A stretch of DNA of 38,376 nt, taken from assembly GCA_013426805.1 (NCBI GenBank), contig JACDZG010000068.1, forward strand, positions 1 through 38,376, read 5' to 3'. The stretch is from Chromatiaceae bacterium (lineage in GTDB: Bacteria; Pseudomonadota; Gammaproteobacteria; Chromatiales; Chromatiaceae). Of the stretch, positions 1 to 7,244 are shown piece after piece (the first letter of the stretch is position 1; the number at the start of each line of letters is the position of its first letter). The notes below the pieces were generated by a model that was not told the origin of the DNA, searched no databases, and saw only the letters and a list, made by a program, of their open reading frames with translations. The translations under genes and the position numbers were made by a program.

Positions 1-644
1 AGGTCGGTCGGGCGGAATTGCAGCCCCGGCAGCACCCGCGAGCAGATGACCCCGGACTGCGGTGCGATGGGCGTATAGAACCCGGCGGGGGTGCGGGTAT
101 AGAAGGCCTGGTGAGCGGGGTTCTGGTGCAGGATGTAATACTCGGGTACGCCCCCGGCGGCGTATTCGGCCTTCTTGGTCACGGTGTCGCGTACGATGCC
201 GCTGTGCTCCTGGTCGGACAGGGCCTCGATACAGAGGTCGAAAACCCCGTGGTAGGAGCAATCCAGGGGCAGCAGCGGCTCGGGATTGTCATTGCGCACC
301 ACGCCGAAATCGGGCTTGCGGATGACGGTGCCGCTCGGCAGCGGCAGCCGGAAACCCATCTCCAGGCCGACCATTTGCGCGCAGGGGTGGGTGCGCAGGA
401 AGTGCCGCACCAGCTCGCTGAACCAGGCATAGACCAGAAAGGTCTCGTAATCGGACACTGGTTTCTCCTCCAGGCGGCCATTGTTCCACTCGTAATGGTG
501 GTCCGACTCCAGATAATAGGTGGTCCAGTAGACCGCTTCCGAGACCAATAGACCGTCCGCGGGACCCGCCGCGGGCAGGCGTCGCGGCGGCGGGGCCGGG
601 ACCTGCGGCGCGGGTGCGAGTTGAGTGGCAGCGCTGGAGGACAT
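1..644 (-). CDS. Uma2-family (DUF820) endonuclease-like protein, 3' end outside the window
   Basis: Reading the minus strand from the ATG at 644 gives an open frame of 214 codons that leaves the window at its left edge without a stop. The product has a proline-rich start, then segments typical of Uma2/DUF820 proteins: YYLESDHHYEWNNGRLEEKP near residues 44-63, RKPDFGVV near 115, an IEALSD segment near 143, then DTVTKKAEY and GGVPEYYIL near 156-175. This family has a PD-(D/E)xK nuclease fold, and the D of PDFGVV, the E of IEALS and the KK pair are the likely catalytic positions. The family is very abundant in cyanobacteria and multicellular bacteria, and its biological role is not settled. It is co-oriented with the NACHT gene upstream but separated by a probable terminator, so it is probably transcribed separately. 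Confidence 0.8.
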   Translation of the reverse strand, partial: MSSSAATQLAPAPQVPAPPPRRLPAAGPADGLLVSEAVYWTTYYLESDHHYEWNNGRLEEKPVSDYETFLVYAWFSELVRHFLRTHPCAQMVGLEMGFRLPLPSGTVIRKPDFGVVRNDNPEPLLPLDCSYHGVFDLCIEALSDQEHSGIVRDTVTKKAEYAAGGVPEYYILHQNPAHQAFYTRTPAGFYTPIAPQSGVICSRVLPGLQFRPTD

Positions 645-746
645 GGGCGGCAGGTGTCCGGTGTTGGCATCGCAGGGGTCAAGGCTAGCATAAAGCGGGG
701 GGATCGGCGGCGGCGGGCGTGGTCAGCCGGAAAGGGTGGGGGCGGC

Positions 747-790
747 AAAAAAAATCGCGCGCTGCGCGTGGCGGGGGAAGGCTCCCCCGC
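747..790 (-). terminator. Probable intrinsic terminator of the fused NACHT gene
   Basis: Just past the stop of the gene ending at 820, the minus strand carries a perfect GC-rich hairpin (8-bp arms at 771-778 and 783-790, 4-nt loop). A second short GC hairpin follows (about 756-768), then a run of eight T (747-754 on the plus strand as A). Hairpin plus T-run is the form of a Rho-independent terminator. No gene lies between it and the Uma2-like start at 644. Confidence 0.6.
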
Positions 791-819
791 ACCTCCTCCG
801 GAATCGGAAGATCAGAGCG

Positions 820-3800
820 TCAGAGTGCAGAGTGATCAGAGTCCAGAGTTGAAGAAACAGGGGCAGCACGCAACACGACACGAAAACCCAAGCTATCGTT
901 CCGGTTGACGGGTTGAACCCAGTTGCGAAAGGCACAGCGCGCGAGGTCACGATGGTCGAACCACGAACCGCCGCGCAAGACCCGCCGTACCTCGTCCCCC
1001 GCGTCGAGCGCCTCGCGCCGCGCGTCATCCACCTGATACGGGTACGCATAAGTTTTGTCCCAATCCGTGCCCCACAGGCTGCGGGTCCATTCCCAGACGT
1101 TGCCGATCATGTCGTACAGACCAAACCCGTTGGCCGGGAAACAGCCGACCGCCGAGGTCTCCTGGATCTGCGAGTGATCGTCATTGGCGGCATTCGGGTC
1201 GGGAGTGTCGCCCCAGGAGAACACCGCATCGACCAGGCCGCCGCGTGCCGCTTTCTCCCATTCCAACTCGCTCGGCAGGGCGACCCGCCACGATCCTTCA
1301 CGCACCAGCCGGGCAGCCACACTGCCGGTCAAGACCGGTTCGTTCGCCAGCGCCTTGGTGAGCCACTCGCAGTAGGCCAGCGCCTCGCGCCAGCCGACCC
1401 AACGCACCGGCCGGCTATCCGGGTCGCGCAAGGCATCGGCGTCACCCGGTTGGACCCCGGTCGAATCGCAGTAAGCCCTGAACTGAGCGACCGTGACCGG
1501 ATAGCGCGCGATGTAGAACTCCGGGGTCGGCGTGACGGTGTCATTGATCTCGCCCCCGGGGACGTCGTTGCCGATGATGCCTGCGACCCGCTCCAAGTCT
1601 GCCTTCCGCGTGCCGATCCTGAATGCCGAGTCGGCCGGAATGTGCACGAAGCCGAGCAAGTCATCGGCGGGCAAGAAGAATCGCCGCGGGTCGAAGCGCG
1701 GATCGCCCAAGCGCGCCAGGGTGTCGCCGGCGCGGGCGCGCACCGCGGGTGCGGACTGCCTCAGCGCGTCGGCGTCGCTCAGCAGGGCAAGTATCCGGTG
1801 CGCGTATTCGGTCCGGAGCGGCGCGCCGCTCTCGGGCCATTCCAGCGCGGCCGTGCCCGCCAACTCCACGGCGGCGAACCGTGCGTCCGATGTCGCGCCC
1901 GCCTTGGCCAGGGCGCCCAGCAACTCGCGTGCGGACTTGGCCGCATGGGCGCCGAGATAGCCGGCCAGGAGCAGGGTCGGCTCGCGCCACCAGGGGTCGT
2001 CCAGCCGGTCGGCGAGAAAGGCGAGGATGGCCGCGCGACCCTCCGCGCCGGTGACCTCGCGCAGATAGCGCGCGGCCAGGAACTCCTGAAAGGCCAGATG
2101 GATGAAGCGATACACGCCGTTGCGCTCTTCGAGCACACTGCCGCGCTGGCGGGCGTGCCGCAGAAAGTCGTCGATGCGCGGCGGGGTGAAGTCCGCTTCC
2201 TGACGCAGGGCGGCCTTGAGGGCCGGTTCTTCGAGCTCGCGGCCCTGGTCGCGGCCCTGTTGGTGCAGGTGGAAGGCGAGATGCTGCGCCATGTCGCGAA
2301 ACAGCTTCCAATCGGTCGACAGTTCGCGGATATCGCCTTCCTCGCGCCCATAGTCGACCTGCAGCAGGGCATTGATGGCCTTGTCGAACAGATCGGCGCG
2401 CTCGTCCGGCAGCCGGCGGTTGTTGACATGCACGATCAGCAGCAGGCGCACCATCAGGGGGCTGTCCACCAGCGCCGGCACCGCCTCGCCCTGACGCGCG
2501 CGGCGCCCGGCTTCCAGGCGGGTCATCCCGTCCACCAGGTCAGTGACCCGCTCGGCTTGCAAGGACTTGTCCCGCGGGTGGATACAGGCATAGGCCTGCT
2601 GCACCATGGGGACGATGTGCTGCGTGAAATCCAGCGGCTGCACGACGATCTCGCGAAAATCCGCGCCCAGCGCGGTGCGCCCGCCGCGGTAGGCGATGGT
2701 GCGGCAGGTGACCAGGACGCGCATGGCCGCGCGCCCGCCCACCAGGTCCTCCACCGACTGACGCACCTCGGCGCGCTCGTCTTCATTCGCCACCTCATCG
2801 AGCCCGTCGAGCAGCAGCAGCACGTCGCGCCCGTCCTGGAGCAGTTGTACGAAGAAGTCCGCGGGCAAGTCGAAGTCCGCCTGTCGGCTGATCAGCTGGT
2901 GCGAGATGAAATAGGCGAGGGTCCGCTCGCGCGCCGGGGCCTGGCCCAGTAGTTGGCGCCGATAGCGGGCGAAGGAGGCGAGCGGCACGACGATCGGCAG
3001 CGGCAGGGCGCTCGGGTCGGTGGTGAGGCCCAGTCGTGCGCAGGCCGGTTCGGGTTCGCCGGTGAGCAGCGAGCAGGCCAGCGCCCAGGCCATGTGCAGC
3101 AGGACGGTGATCTTGCCGGACCCCGGTCCGCCGATGATGACCAGGCGGTGGCCGAGCCCAAGCACCTGGTTGAGCGTGATGTCGCCGTCCCGTTCATTGG
3201 CCGCGGTGCCGTCGGGCGGCCCAGCGCGGCCCCGGTCGTTCCCGCCTTGGTGCGGCAGCGCCTCGCCGACGCGCGGCAGCGGCCTGGCCCGCAGCGGCAC
3301 ATAGGCCGTCTCCAGCGGCAACAGCACCACCGGCGCCCCGCCCGCCCGCTCGATGCCGCGCAACTCGATGCACTGCGTACGCGCGCGCAGCCAGCTCAGA
3401 TAGCCGGCCACCTGGCGGGCGATCTGTTCCTTGGGCAGCGCCCGGTCCGTGGCGGCATGGTAGTGGGTGACGATCTGGGTGCCGGTGACGATGGTGCCGG
3501 AATTGTCGGCGGTCTTGACGCCGGCCGCCCCGACCGCATCGCCGCCGCCCTGGGCGATGGCGCCGCTGTCGTTGAGTGTGGCCTCATACGCGGTGTGAGC
3601 CGGCGCACCCTGGTCCGGCGCGAAGGTGATGAATCCGCTCGCCGCCAGTTTGTCGAGTTGGCCGTTGAAGTGCAGTTTCAGCGCGTCGAGCGTCTGATAG
3701 CGGGTGTAGAAGTGACCCAGTTGGTCCAGCTTGTGCTGAAAGGCCCAGAGACTCATCAAGTCCTGTTGGTTGGCGCTGCCGATGTCGATCGGGGCATCCT

Positions 3801-4116
3801 TGAAATAGGTGAAGATGTAGGGCTTGCTGGTCGCCTGGAACTGGCCGAAGGCGGTTTCAAACTCTTCCGCGGTGTAGTGACCGACCTTGGTCCAGAACAG
3901 CATGACGAAGAGATCGCAGCGGCGGATCTCGCGGTTGTACTTGTCTTGCAGGCCGGTCCGCGACACCGCGTCCAGGAAGTCTTCCCAGACCACCAGTTCG
4001 ATGAAGACGCCGCGCTGCACCCAGTCGTTGTTCTTGCGGTTGATGAAGATCTCGAACTCCCTGCGATCTTCCAGCAGTTCGCGGGACGAGGCAAGAAAGA
4101 TCCGCTGCGTCTGCAT
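820..4116 (-). CDS. Fused TIR/DUF4062-like - NACHT (STAND ATPase) - FGE/C-type-lectin-like sensor protein
   Basis: 1098 aa. The start is the ATG at 4116, which has AGGAGG 11 nt upstream; a longer start at 4149 lacks this. Residues 5-110 are a DUF4062/TIR-like domain (RIFLASSREL, FVMLFWTKVG, YTAEEF). Residues 183-212 are a Gly/Ala-rich linker. The NACHT ATPase has Walker A GGPGSGKIT (329-337), Walker B LLLLDGLDE (433-441) and the VLVTCRT sensor segment (467-473). Helical repeats follow, then from about 820 a formylglycine-generating-enzyme-like fold (YPVTVAQF, LPSELEWEKAA, IGNVWEW, RGGSW, GFRVV). The cysteines of true FGE are missing, so a binding role (C-type-lectin-like) is more likely than catalysis. 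Architecture suggests an abortive-infection or NLR-like sensor: ligand at the C-terminus, oligomerisation by NACHT, effector at the N-terminus. Odd: Walker A has Ile where Ser/Thr normally binds Mg. The function is inferred from domains only. Confidence 0.88.
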   Translation of the reverse strand: MQTQRIFLASSRELLEDRREFEIFINRKNNDWVQRGVFIELVVWEDFLDAVSRTGLQDKYNREIRRCDLFVMLFWTKVGHYTAEEFETAFGQFQATSKPYIFTYFKDAPIDIGSANQQDLMSLWAFQHKLDQLGHFYTRYQTLDALKLHFNGQLDKLAASGFITFAPDQGAPAHTAYEATLNDSGAIAQGGGDAVGAAGVKTADNSGTIVTGTQIVTHYHAATDRALPKEQIARQVAGYLSWLRARTQCIELRGIERAGGAPVVLLPLETAYVPLRARPLPRVGEALPHQGGNDRGRAGPPDGTAANERDGDITLNQVLGLGHRLVIIGGPGSGKITVLLHMAWALACSLLTGEPEPACARLGLTTDPSALPLPIVVPLASFARYRRQLLGQAPARERTLAYFISHQLISRQADFDLPADFFVQLLQDGRDVLLLLDGLDEVANEDERAEVRQSVEDLVGGRAAMRVLVTCRTIAYRGGRTALGADFREIVVQPLDFTQHIVPMVQQAYACIHPRDKSLQAERVTDLVDGMTRLEAGRRARQGEAVPALVDSPLMVRLLLIVHVNNRRLPDERADLFDKAINALLQVDYGREEGDIRELSTDWKLFRDMAQHLAFHLHQQGRDQGRELEEPALKAALRQEADFTPPRIDDFLRHARQRGSVLEERNGVYRFIHLAFQEFLAARYLREVTGAEGRAAILAFLADRLDDPWWREPTLLLAGYLGAHAAKSARELLGALAKAGATSDARFAAVELAGTAALEWPESGAPLRTEYAHRILALLSDADALRQSAPAVRARAGDTLARLGDPRFDPRRFFLPADDLLGFVHIPADSAFRIGTRKADLERVAGIIGNDVPGGEINDTVTPTPEFYIARYPVTVAQFRAYCDSTGVQPGDADALRDPDSRPVRWVGWREALAYCEWLTKALANEPVLTGSVAARLVREGSWRVALPSELEWEKAARGGLVDAVFSWGDTPDPNAANDDHSQIQETSAVGCFPANGFGLYDMIGNVWEWTRSLWGTDWDKTYAYPYQVDDARREALDAGDEVRRVLRGGSWFDHRDLARCAFRNWVQPVNRNDSLGFRVVLRAAPVSSTLDSDHSAL
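871..975 (-). other. Candidate variable region (DGR-type) in the FGE-like C-terminus, copy 1
   Basis: This stretch encodes RGGSW to GFRVVL (residues 1048-1082). Against the paralogue at 4473-4577 it aligns without gaps. The seven framework codons between RGGS and GFRVV (ARCA, R, P, R) match at 20 of 21 bases, while the other 17 codons match at only 21 of 51 bases. Fourteen of those 17 codons end in C or T, as expected if derived from AAC/AAT template codons by adenine mutagenesis. Diversity-generating retroelements act on this fold and position. No template repeat or reverse transcriptase is in the window, so this remains a candidate. Confidence 0.5.
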
Positions 4117-4133
4117 GGCGATGGGTTCCTCCT

Positions 4134-4196
4134 GGCGAGTCGCGGGCAACTACGGACACCGGACGGGGGAATGATACCCCCGGACCGCGATCATCG
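4134..4196 (-). promoter_or_regulatory. Leader/promoter segment shared with the split locus (copy 1)
   Basis: About 63 bp upstream of the ATG at 4116 is nearly identical to 8433-8494 ahead of the gene starting at 8264. It contains a palindrome (GGGGG-AATGATA-CCCCC on the plus strand, 4165-4181). On the minus strand this reads GGGGG-TATCATT-CCCCC and embeds TATCAT, a plausible -10 box. A -35-like TTCGAT lies 16 nt further upstream but is weak. The conservation and palindrome suggest a common promoter or operator; the regulator is unknown. Confidence 0.5.
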
Positions 4197-4342
4197 AACG
4201 CCTCTTTGCTCCACGAGCGGTTGCCCCGCTTTGACCGCCAATGTTGGCCAAGCATCGGGTCGTAGGCGTTGATCATCCCTCCGGCCGCAACGTTGGCGGC
4301 GGGATACATCATTGCGGACCTGCCGGCCGTAGAGGCTGCTCG

Positions 4343-4440
4343 CCGTAGGATGCGGTGAGGCACGAACCGCATCAACCCCGTCATCACCCGACCGATCGCC
4401 CCGGAGACCTTTCCGATGGAGTACTCACCGCATCCTACGG
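4343..4440. repeat. REP-like inverted repeat (17-bp perfect arms)
   Basis: Arms 4343-4359 and 4424-4440 are perfect reverse complements (CCGTAGGATGCGGTGAG) around a 64-nt middle. Elements with a TAGGATGCGGTGAG core are a common intergenic palindrome type in Gammaproteobacteria. Its right arm overlaps the last codons of the gene ending at 4425, so that protein's extreme C-terminus is encoded by the repeat. The rest of the gap 4197-4342 shows no gene. Confidence 0.75.
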
Positions 4441-7235
4441 GCTTGGGCACATTGGGAACTAGGGACCGAACTCAGTACCACACGAAAACCCCGGTCGTCC
4501 GCCCGACCAAAGGGAAGACTGCTGCTGCGACAGGCACAGCGTGCGTAGTCGTGTTGATTGACATATGAACCGCCGCGAACGACCCGCAGTAGGGTATCCG
4601 CCGCGTCCAGTGACTCGCATTCCCGGTCCTCTCGCCAGAATGGATAAGCACAATCCGGCCTCGCATAATCTGTCCCCCATAAACTGCGCGTCCATTCCCC
4701 TACGTTACCGATCATATCGTACAGTCCGAGTCCGTTGGCTGGAAAGCAGCCGACGGCGGATGTTTCGCCGATCTTCGTATACTCGTAATTGGCTCGGTTC
4801 GGATCTGGTTTATTGCCCCACGAGAACACACTATCGCGATGTTCGGCCCGCGCCGCCTTTTCCCACTCCAACTCGCTCGGCATGGTGACCCGCCATAACC
4901 CGCCACGAACTAACTGCGCCACCTCATACCTTTTGAAGATCGGCGCGGTCGCAAGTATCTTGTTCAGCCACTCACAGTAGGCGAGCGCTTCGTACCAATT
5001 GACGTAACGTGCGGGTCGGTTGTCCGGGTCGCGGAGCGCATTGGCTTCGGCGAGTTCGTATTTTTCCGCATCTACGAAAGCCTTCAGCTGCGCGACCGTA
5101 ACCGGGTAACGCCCGACGTAGAACTCGGACGTCGGTGTGAATGCGTCGTTGATTTCGTATACCGGTATCGTATCGTTAACGATTTTTCCAAATCGCATCG
5201 CGTTCTTCGTTCGTGTCCCGATCCTGAATTCCGGATCAGCGGGTATGCGTATGAAGCCCAGCATCGCGTCGGCTGGGAGGTAGAATTGTCGCGGATCAAA
5301 ACGAGGGTCGCCCCATCGAGCTAGGGCGTCACCGACGCGGGCACGTTGGATCGGATCTGACTCCCGAAGGGCGATCGGATCCTCTAGTAGACCAACGACT
5401 TGTTGTACGCACTGTAACCTGATCTCCGGACCGCTTTCGCGCCACTCTTGCGCGGCTACGCCCGCTAACTCGATAGCGGAAAACCGTGCACCCGCACTTG
5501 CGCCCGCCTTAGCAAGCGCGCCTAAGAAGGTGCGCGTCGCGTCGGCGGCCTGTCCCGCCATAGAGCCGACGAGCAGCAGGATGGGTTCGCGCCACCAAGG
5601 GTCTTCCAGCCGTCCGTCAAGAAAGGTTAGGATGGCGTCGGGATCTTCCGGACCGATCACCGTTCGCAGGTAGCGTGCGACCAGGAACTCTTGGAAGGCC
5701 AGATGGATGAAGCGATACACGCCGTTGCGCTCTTCGAGCAGACTACCGCGCCGGCGGGCTTGGCTCAGAAACCCGTCGACGTGAGGGAGAAAGCGTGCCT
5801 CCTGACGCAGGGCGGACTTCAAGTCCGGCTCTTCGATCTCGCGGCCTTGGGTGCGCCCCTGCCGGTGCATGTGGAAAGCGAGATGCTGCGCCATGTCGCG
5901 AAACCGGGTCCAATCGGTCGATAGTTCGCGGATATCGCTCTCCACGCGCCCGTAGTCGACCCGCAAGAGGGCATCGATGGCCTTTTCAAACAGATCGGCG
6001 CGCTCGTCCGGTAGCCTGCGGTTGTTGACATGCACGATCAGAAGCAGGCGGAGCATCAGCGGGCTGTCCACCAGTGCCCGCGCATCCTTACCCTGACGGA
6101 CGCGGCGCTCCTCCTCCAGCCGTGCAATCCCGTCCAGCAGGTCCTTGACCCGATTGGTGCTTAAGGCCCTGTCCTCCTGATGAATGCACGCATAGGCCTG
6201 ACGCACCATCGGGGTGATGTGCTGCGCGAAGTCGAGTGGCTGCACGACGATCTTGCGAAATTCGGCGCCCAACGCGGTACGTCCGACGCGATAGGCAATG
6301 GTGCGGCAGGTGACCAGGACCCGCATGGAAGCGCGCCCGCCCACCAGGTCTTCCACCGACTGGCGCACCTCGGCGCGTTCGTCCTCATTCGCCACCTCGT
6401 CGAGCCCGTCGAGCAACAGCACCACGTCGCGCCCGTCCTCAAGCAATTGCACGAAGAAGTCGGCCGGTAAAGCAAGGTTGGCCTGTCGGTTGATCAGATG
6501 GTGTGAGATAAAGTGGGCCAGTGTGCCGTGCAGTGGCTGAGCATCGCCCGGCAGGTGGCGACGATAGCGGGCAAAGGAGGCAAGCGGGACGAAGATCGGC
6601 AGCGGCAATTCTTTCGGGGTGATTGGGCCGCCCGAGGCACTCATCAGGCCCAGGCCCGAGTGAGCCGGCTCGGAGGTGCCGGTGAGCAGCGAACACGCCA
6701 GTGCCCATGCAATGTGCAACAGCACTGTGGTCTTTCCTGATCCCGGCCCCCCGACGATCACGAGGCGATTGCCAAACCCGAGTAATTGGTTCGTGGCTAA
6801 GTCACCCCCGTCATCTGCCATCCACCGGGCCTGTAGCGGCACATAGGCTGTCTCTAGCGGCAACCGTACCTCCGGCGCGCTGCCGCGCCACTCGATGTAC
6901 TGCGTAAGGGCACGCAGCCAACTCAGATAGCCGGCCACCTGGCGGGCGATCTGCTCCTTCTGGCGGGCGATCTCGTCATTCTGGCGGGCGATCTGCTCCT
7001 TGGCGAGCGCCCCGCCAGCGGCGTCATGGTGGTGGGTGACGAACCGGGTGACGAATCGGGTATGGGTGAGGGTGAGGATGGTGCCAGAATTGTCGGTGGT
7101 TTTGACGCCGGCCGCCCCGATCGCATCGCCCCCGCCCTGGGCGAGCGCGCCCACGCCGGTCAGATGCGTCGATTGGGCAGCCTCCGGCTGTTCAAGTGCC
7201 GTGATGTCGTTCAGGTCGATGGGTGCGGATGCCAT
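4425..7235 (-). CDS. NACHT (STAND ATPase) - FGE/C-type-lectin-like sensor protein, split-locus partner
   Basis: 936 aa, ATG at 7235, 9 bp downstream of the stop of the TIR-like gene at 7245-8264, so probably one operon. It lacks the N-terminal TIR-like domain of its paralogue at 820-4116 and begins with the Gly/Ala linker (ALAQGGGDAIGAAG, about 30-43). A heptad segment KEQIARQ is then repeated (79-99). NACHT: intact Walker A GGPGSGKTT (162-170), Walker B LLLDGLDE (273-280), VLVTCRT. C-terminal half: helical repeats and an FGE-like domain (YPVTVAQL, MPSELEWEKAA, IGNVGEW, RGGSY, GFRVV) lacking FGE catalytic cysteines. Likely the ATPase and ligand sensor of a two-protein system whose effector part is the upstream gene. 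It is clearly paralogous to 820-4116 throughout. The last residues run into a palindromic repeat. Function is inferred. Confidence 0.88.
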   Translation of the reverse strand: MASAPIDLNDITALEQPEAAQSTHLTGVGALAQGGGDAIGAAGVKTTDNSGTILTLTHTRFVTRFVTHHHDAAGGALAKEQIARQNDEIARQKEQIARQVAGYLSWLRALTQYIEWRGSAPEVRLPLETAYVPLQARWMADDGGDLATNQLLGFGNRLVIVGGPGSGKTTVLLHIAWALACSLLTGTSEPAHSGLGLMSASGGPITPKELPLPIFVPLASFARYRRHLPGDAQPLHGTLAHFISHHLINRQANLALPADFFVQLLEDGRDVVLLLDGLDEVANEDERAEVRQSVEDLVGGRASMRVLVTCRTIAYRVGRTALGAEFRKIVVQPLDFAQHITPMVRQAYACIHQEDRALSTNRVKDLLDGIARLEEERRVRQGKDARALVDSPLMLRLLLIVHVNNRRLPDERADLFEKAIDALLRVDYGRVESDIRELSTDWTRFRDMAQHLAFHMHRQGRTQGREIEEPDLKSALRQEARFLPHVDGFLSQARRRGSLLEERNGVYRFIHLAFQEFLVARYLRTVIGPEDPDAILTFLDGRLEDPWWREPILLLVGSMAGQAADATRTFLGALAKAGASAGARFSAIELAGVAAQEWRESGPEIRLQCVQQVVGLLEDPIALRESDPIQRARVGDALARWGDPRFDPRQFYLPADAMLGFIRIPADPEFRIGTRTKNAMRFGKIVNDTIPVYEINDAFTPTSEFYVGRYPVTVAQLKAFVDAEKYELAEANALRDPDNRPARYVNWYEALAYCEWLNKILATAPIFKRYEVAQLVRGGLWRVTMPSELEWEKAARAEHRDSVFSWGNKPDPNRANYEYTKIGETSAVGCFPANGLGLYDMIGNVGEWTRSLWGTDYARPDCAYPFWREDRECESLDAADTLLRVVRGGSYVNQHDYARCACRSSSLPFGRADDRGFRVVLSSVPSSQCAQARRMR
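4473..4577 (-). other. Candidate variable region (DGR-type) in the FGE-like C-terminus, copy 2
   Basis: Encodes RGGSY to GFRVVL with the same length and framework (ARCA, R, P, R) as 871-975, but 15 of the 17 intervening residues differ. Fourteen of the 17 codons end in C or T. At least five columns differ between the copies as C versus T in the third base, which adenine mutagenesis of one shared template would not produce. Either the templates differ or drift has followed. Confidence 0.5.
6939..7001 (-). repeat. Three tandem 21-bp repeats encoding a coiled-coil heptad
   Basis: Units 6939-6959, 6960-6980 and 6981-7001 are near-identical; the outer two are identical. On the minus strand they encode KEQIARQ, NDEIARQ, KEQIARQ. 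The paralogue at 820-4116 has a single such unit (around 3413-3433). In-frame expansion would lengthen a helix between the linker and the NACHT domain by two heptads. Confidence 0.85.
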
Positions 7236-7244
7236 GGCGTTCCC

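Noticed and set aside
820-1700. FGE-like domain as a true formylglycine-generating enzyme
   Set aside because: The C-terminal RGGS...GFRVV region lacks the paired cysteines of active FGE, and the fusion to NACHT fits a sensor role. The same holds for the copy at 4473-5300.
913-4272. Two long plus-strand open frames (679 and 439 aa) opposite the fused NACHT gene
   Set aside because: They are frame shadows of a GC-rich coding strand: Arg/Gln/Gly/Val-rich, without domains or ribosome-binding sites, while the minus strand shows clear NACHT and FGE motifs.
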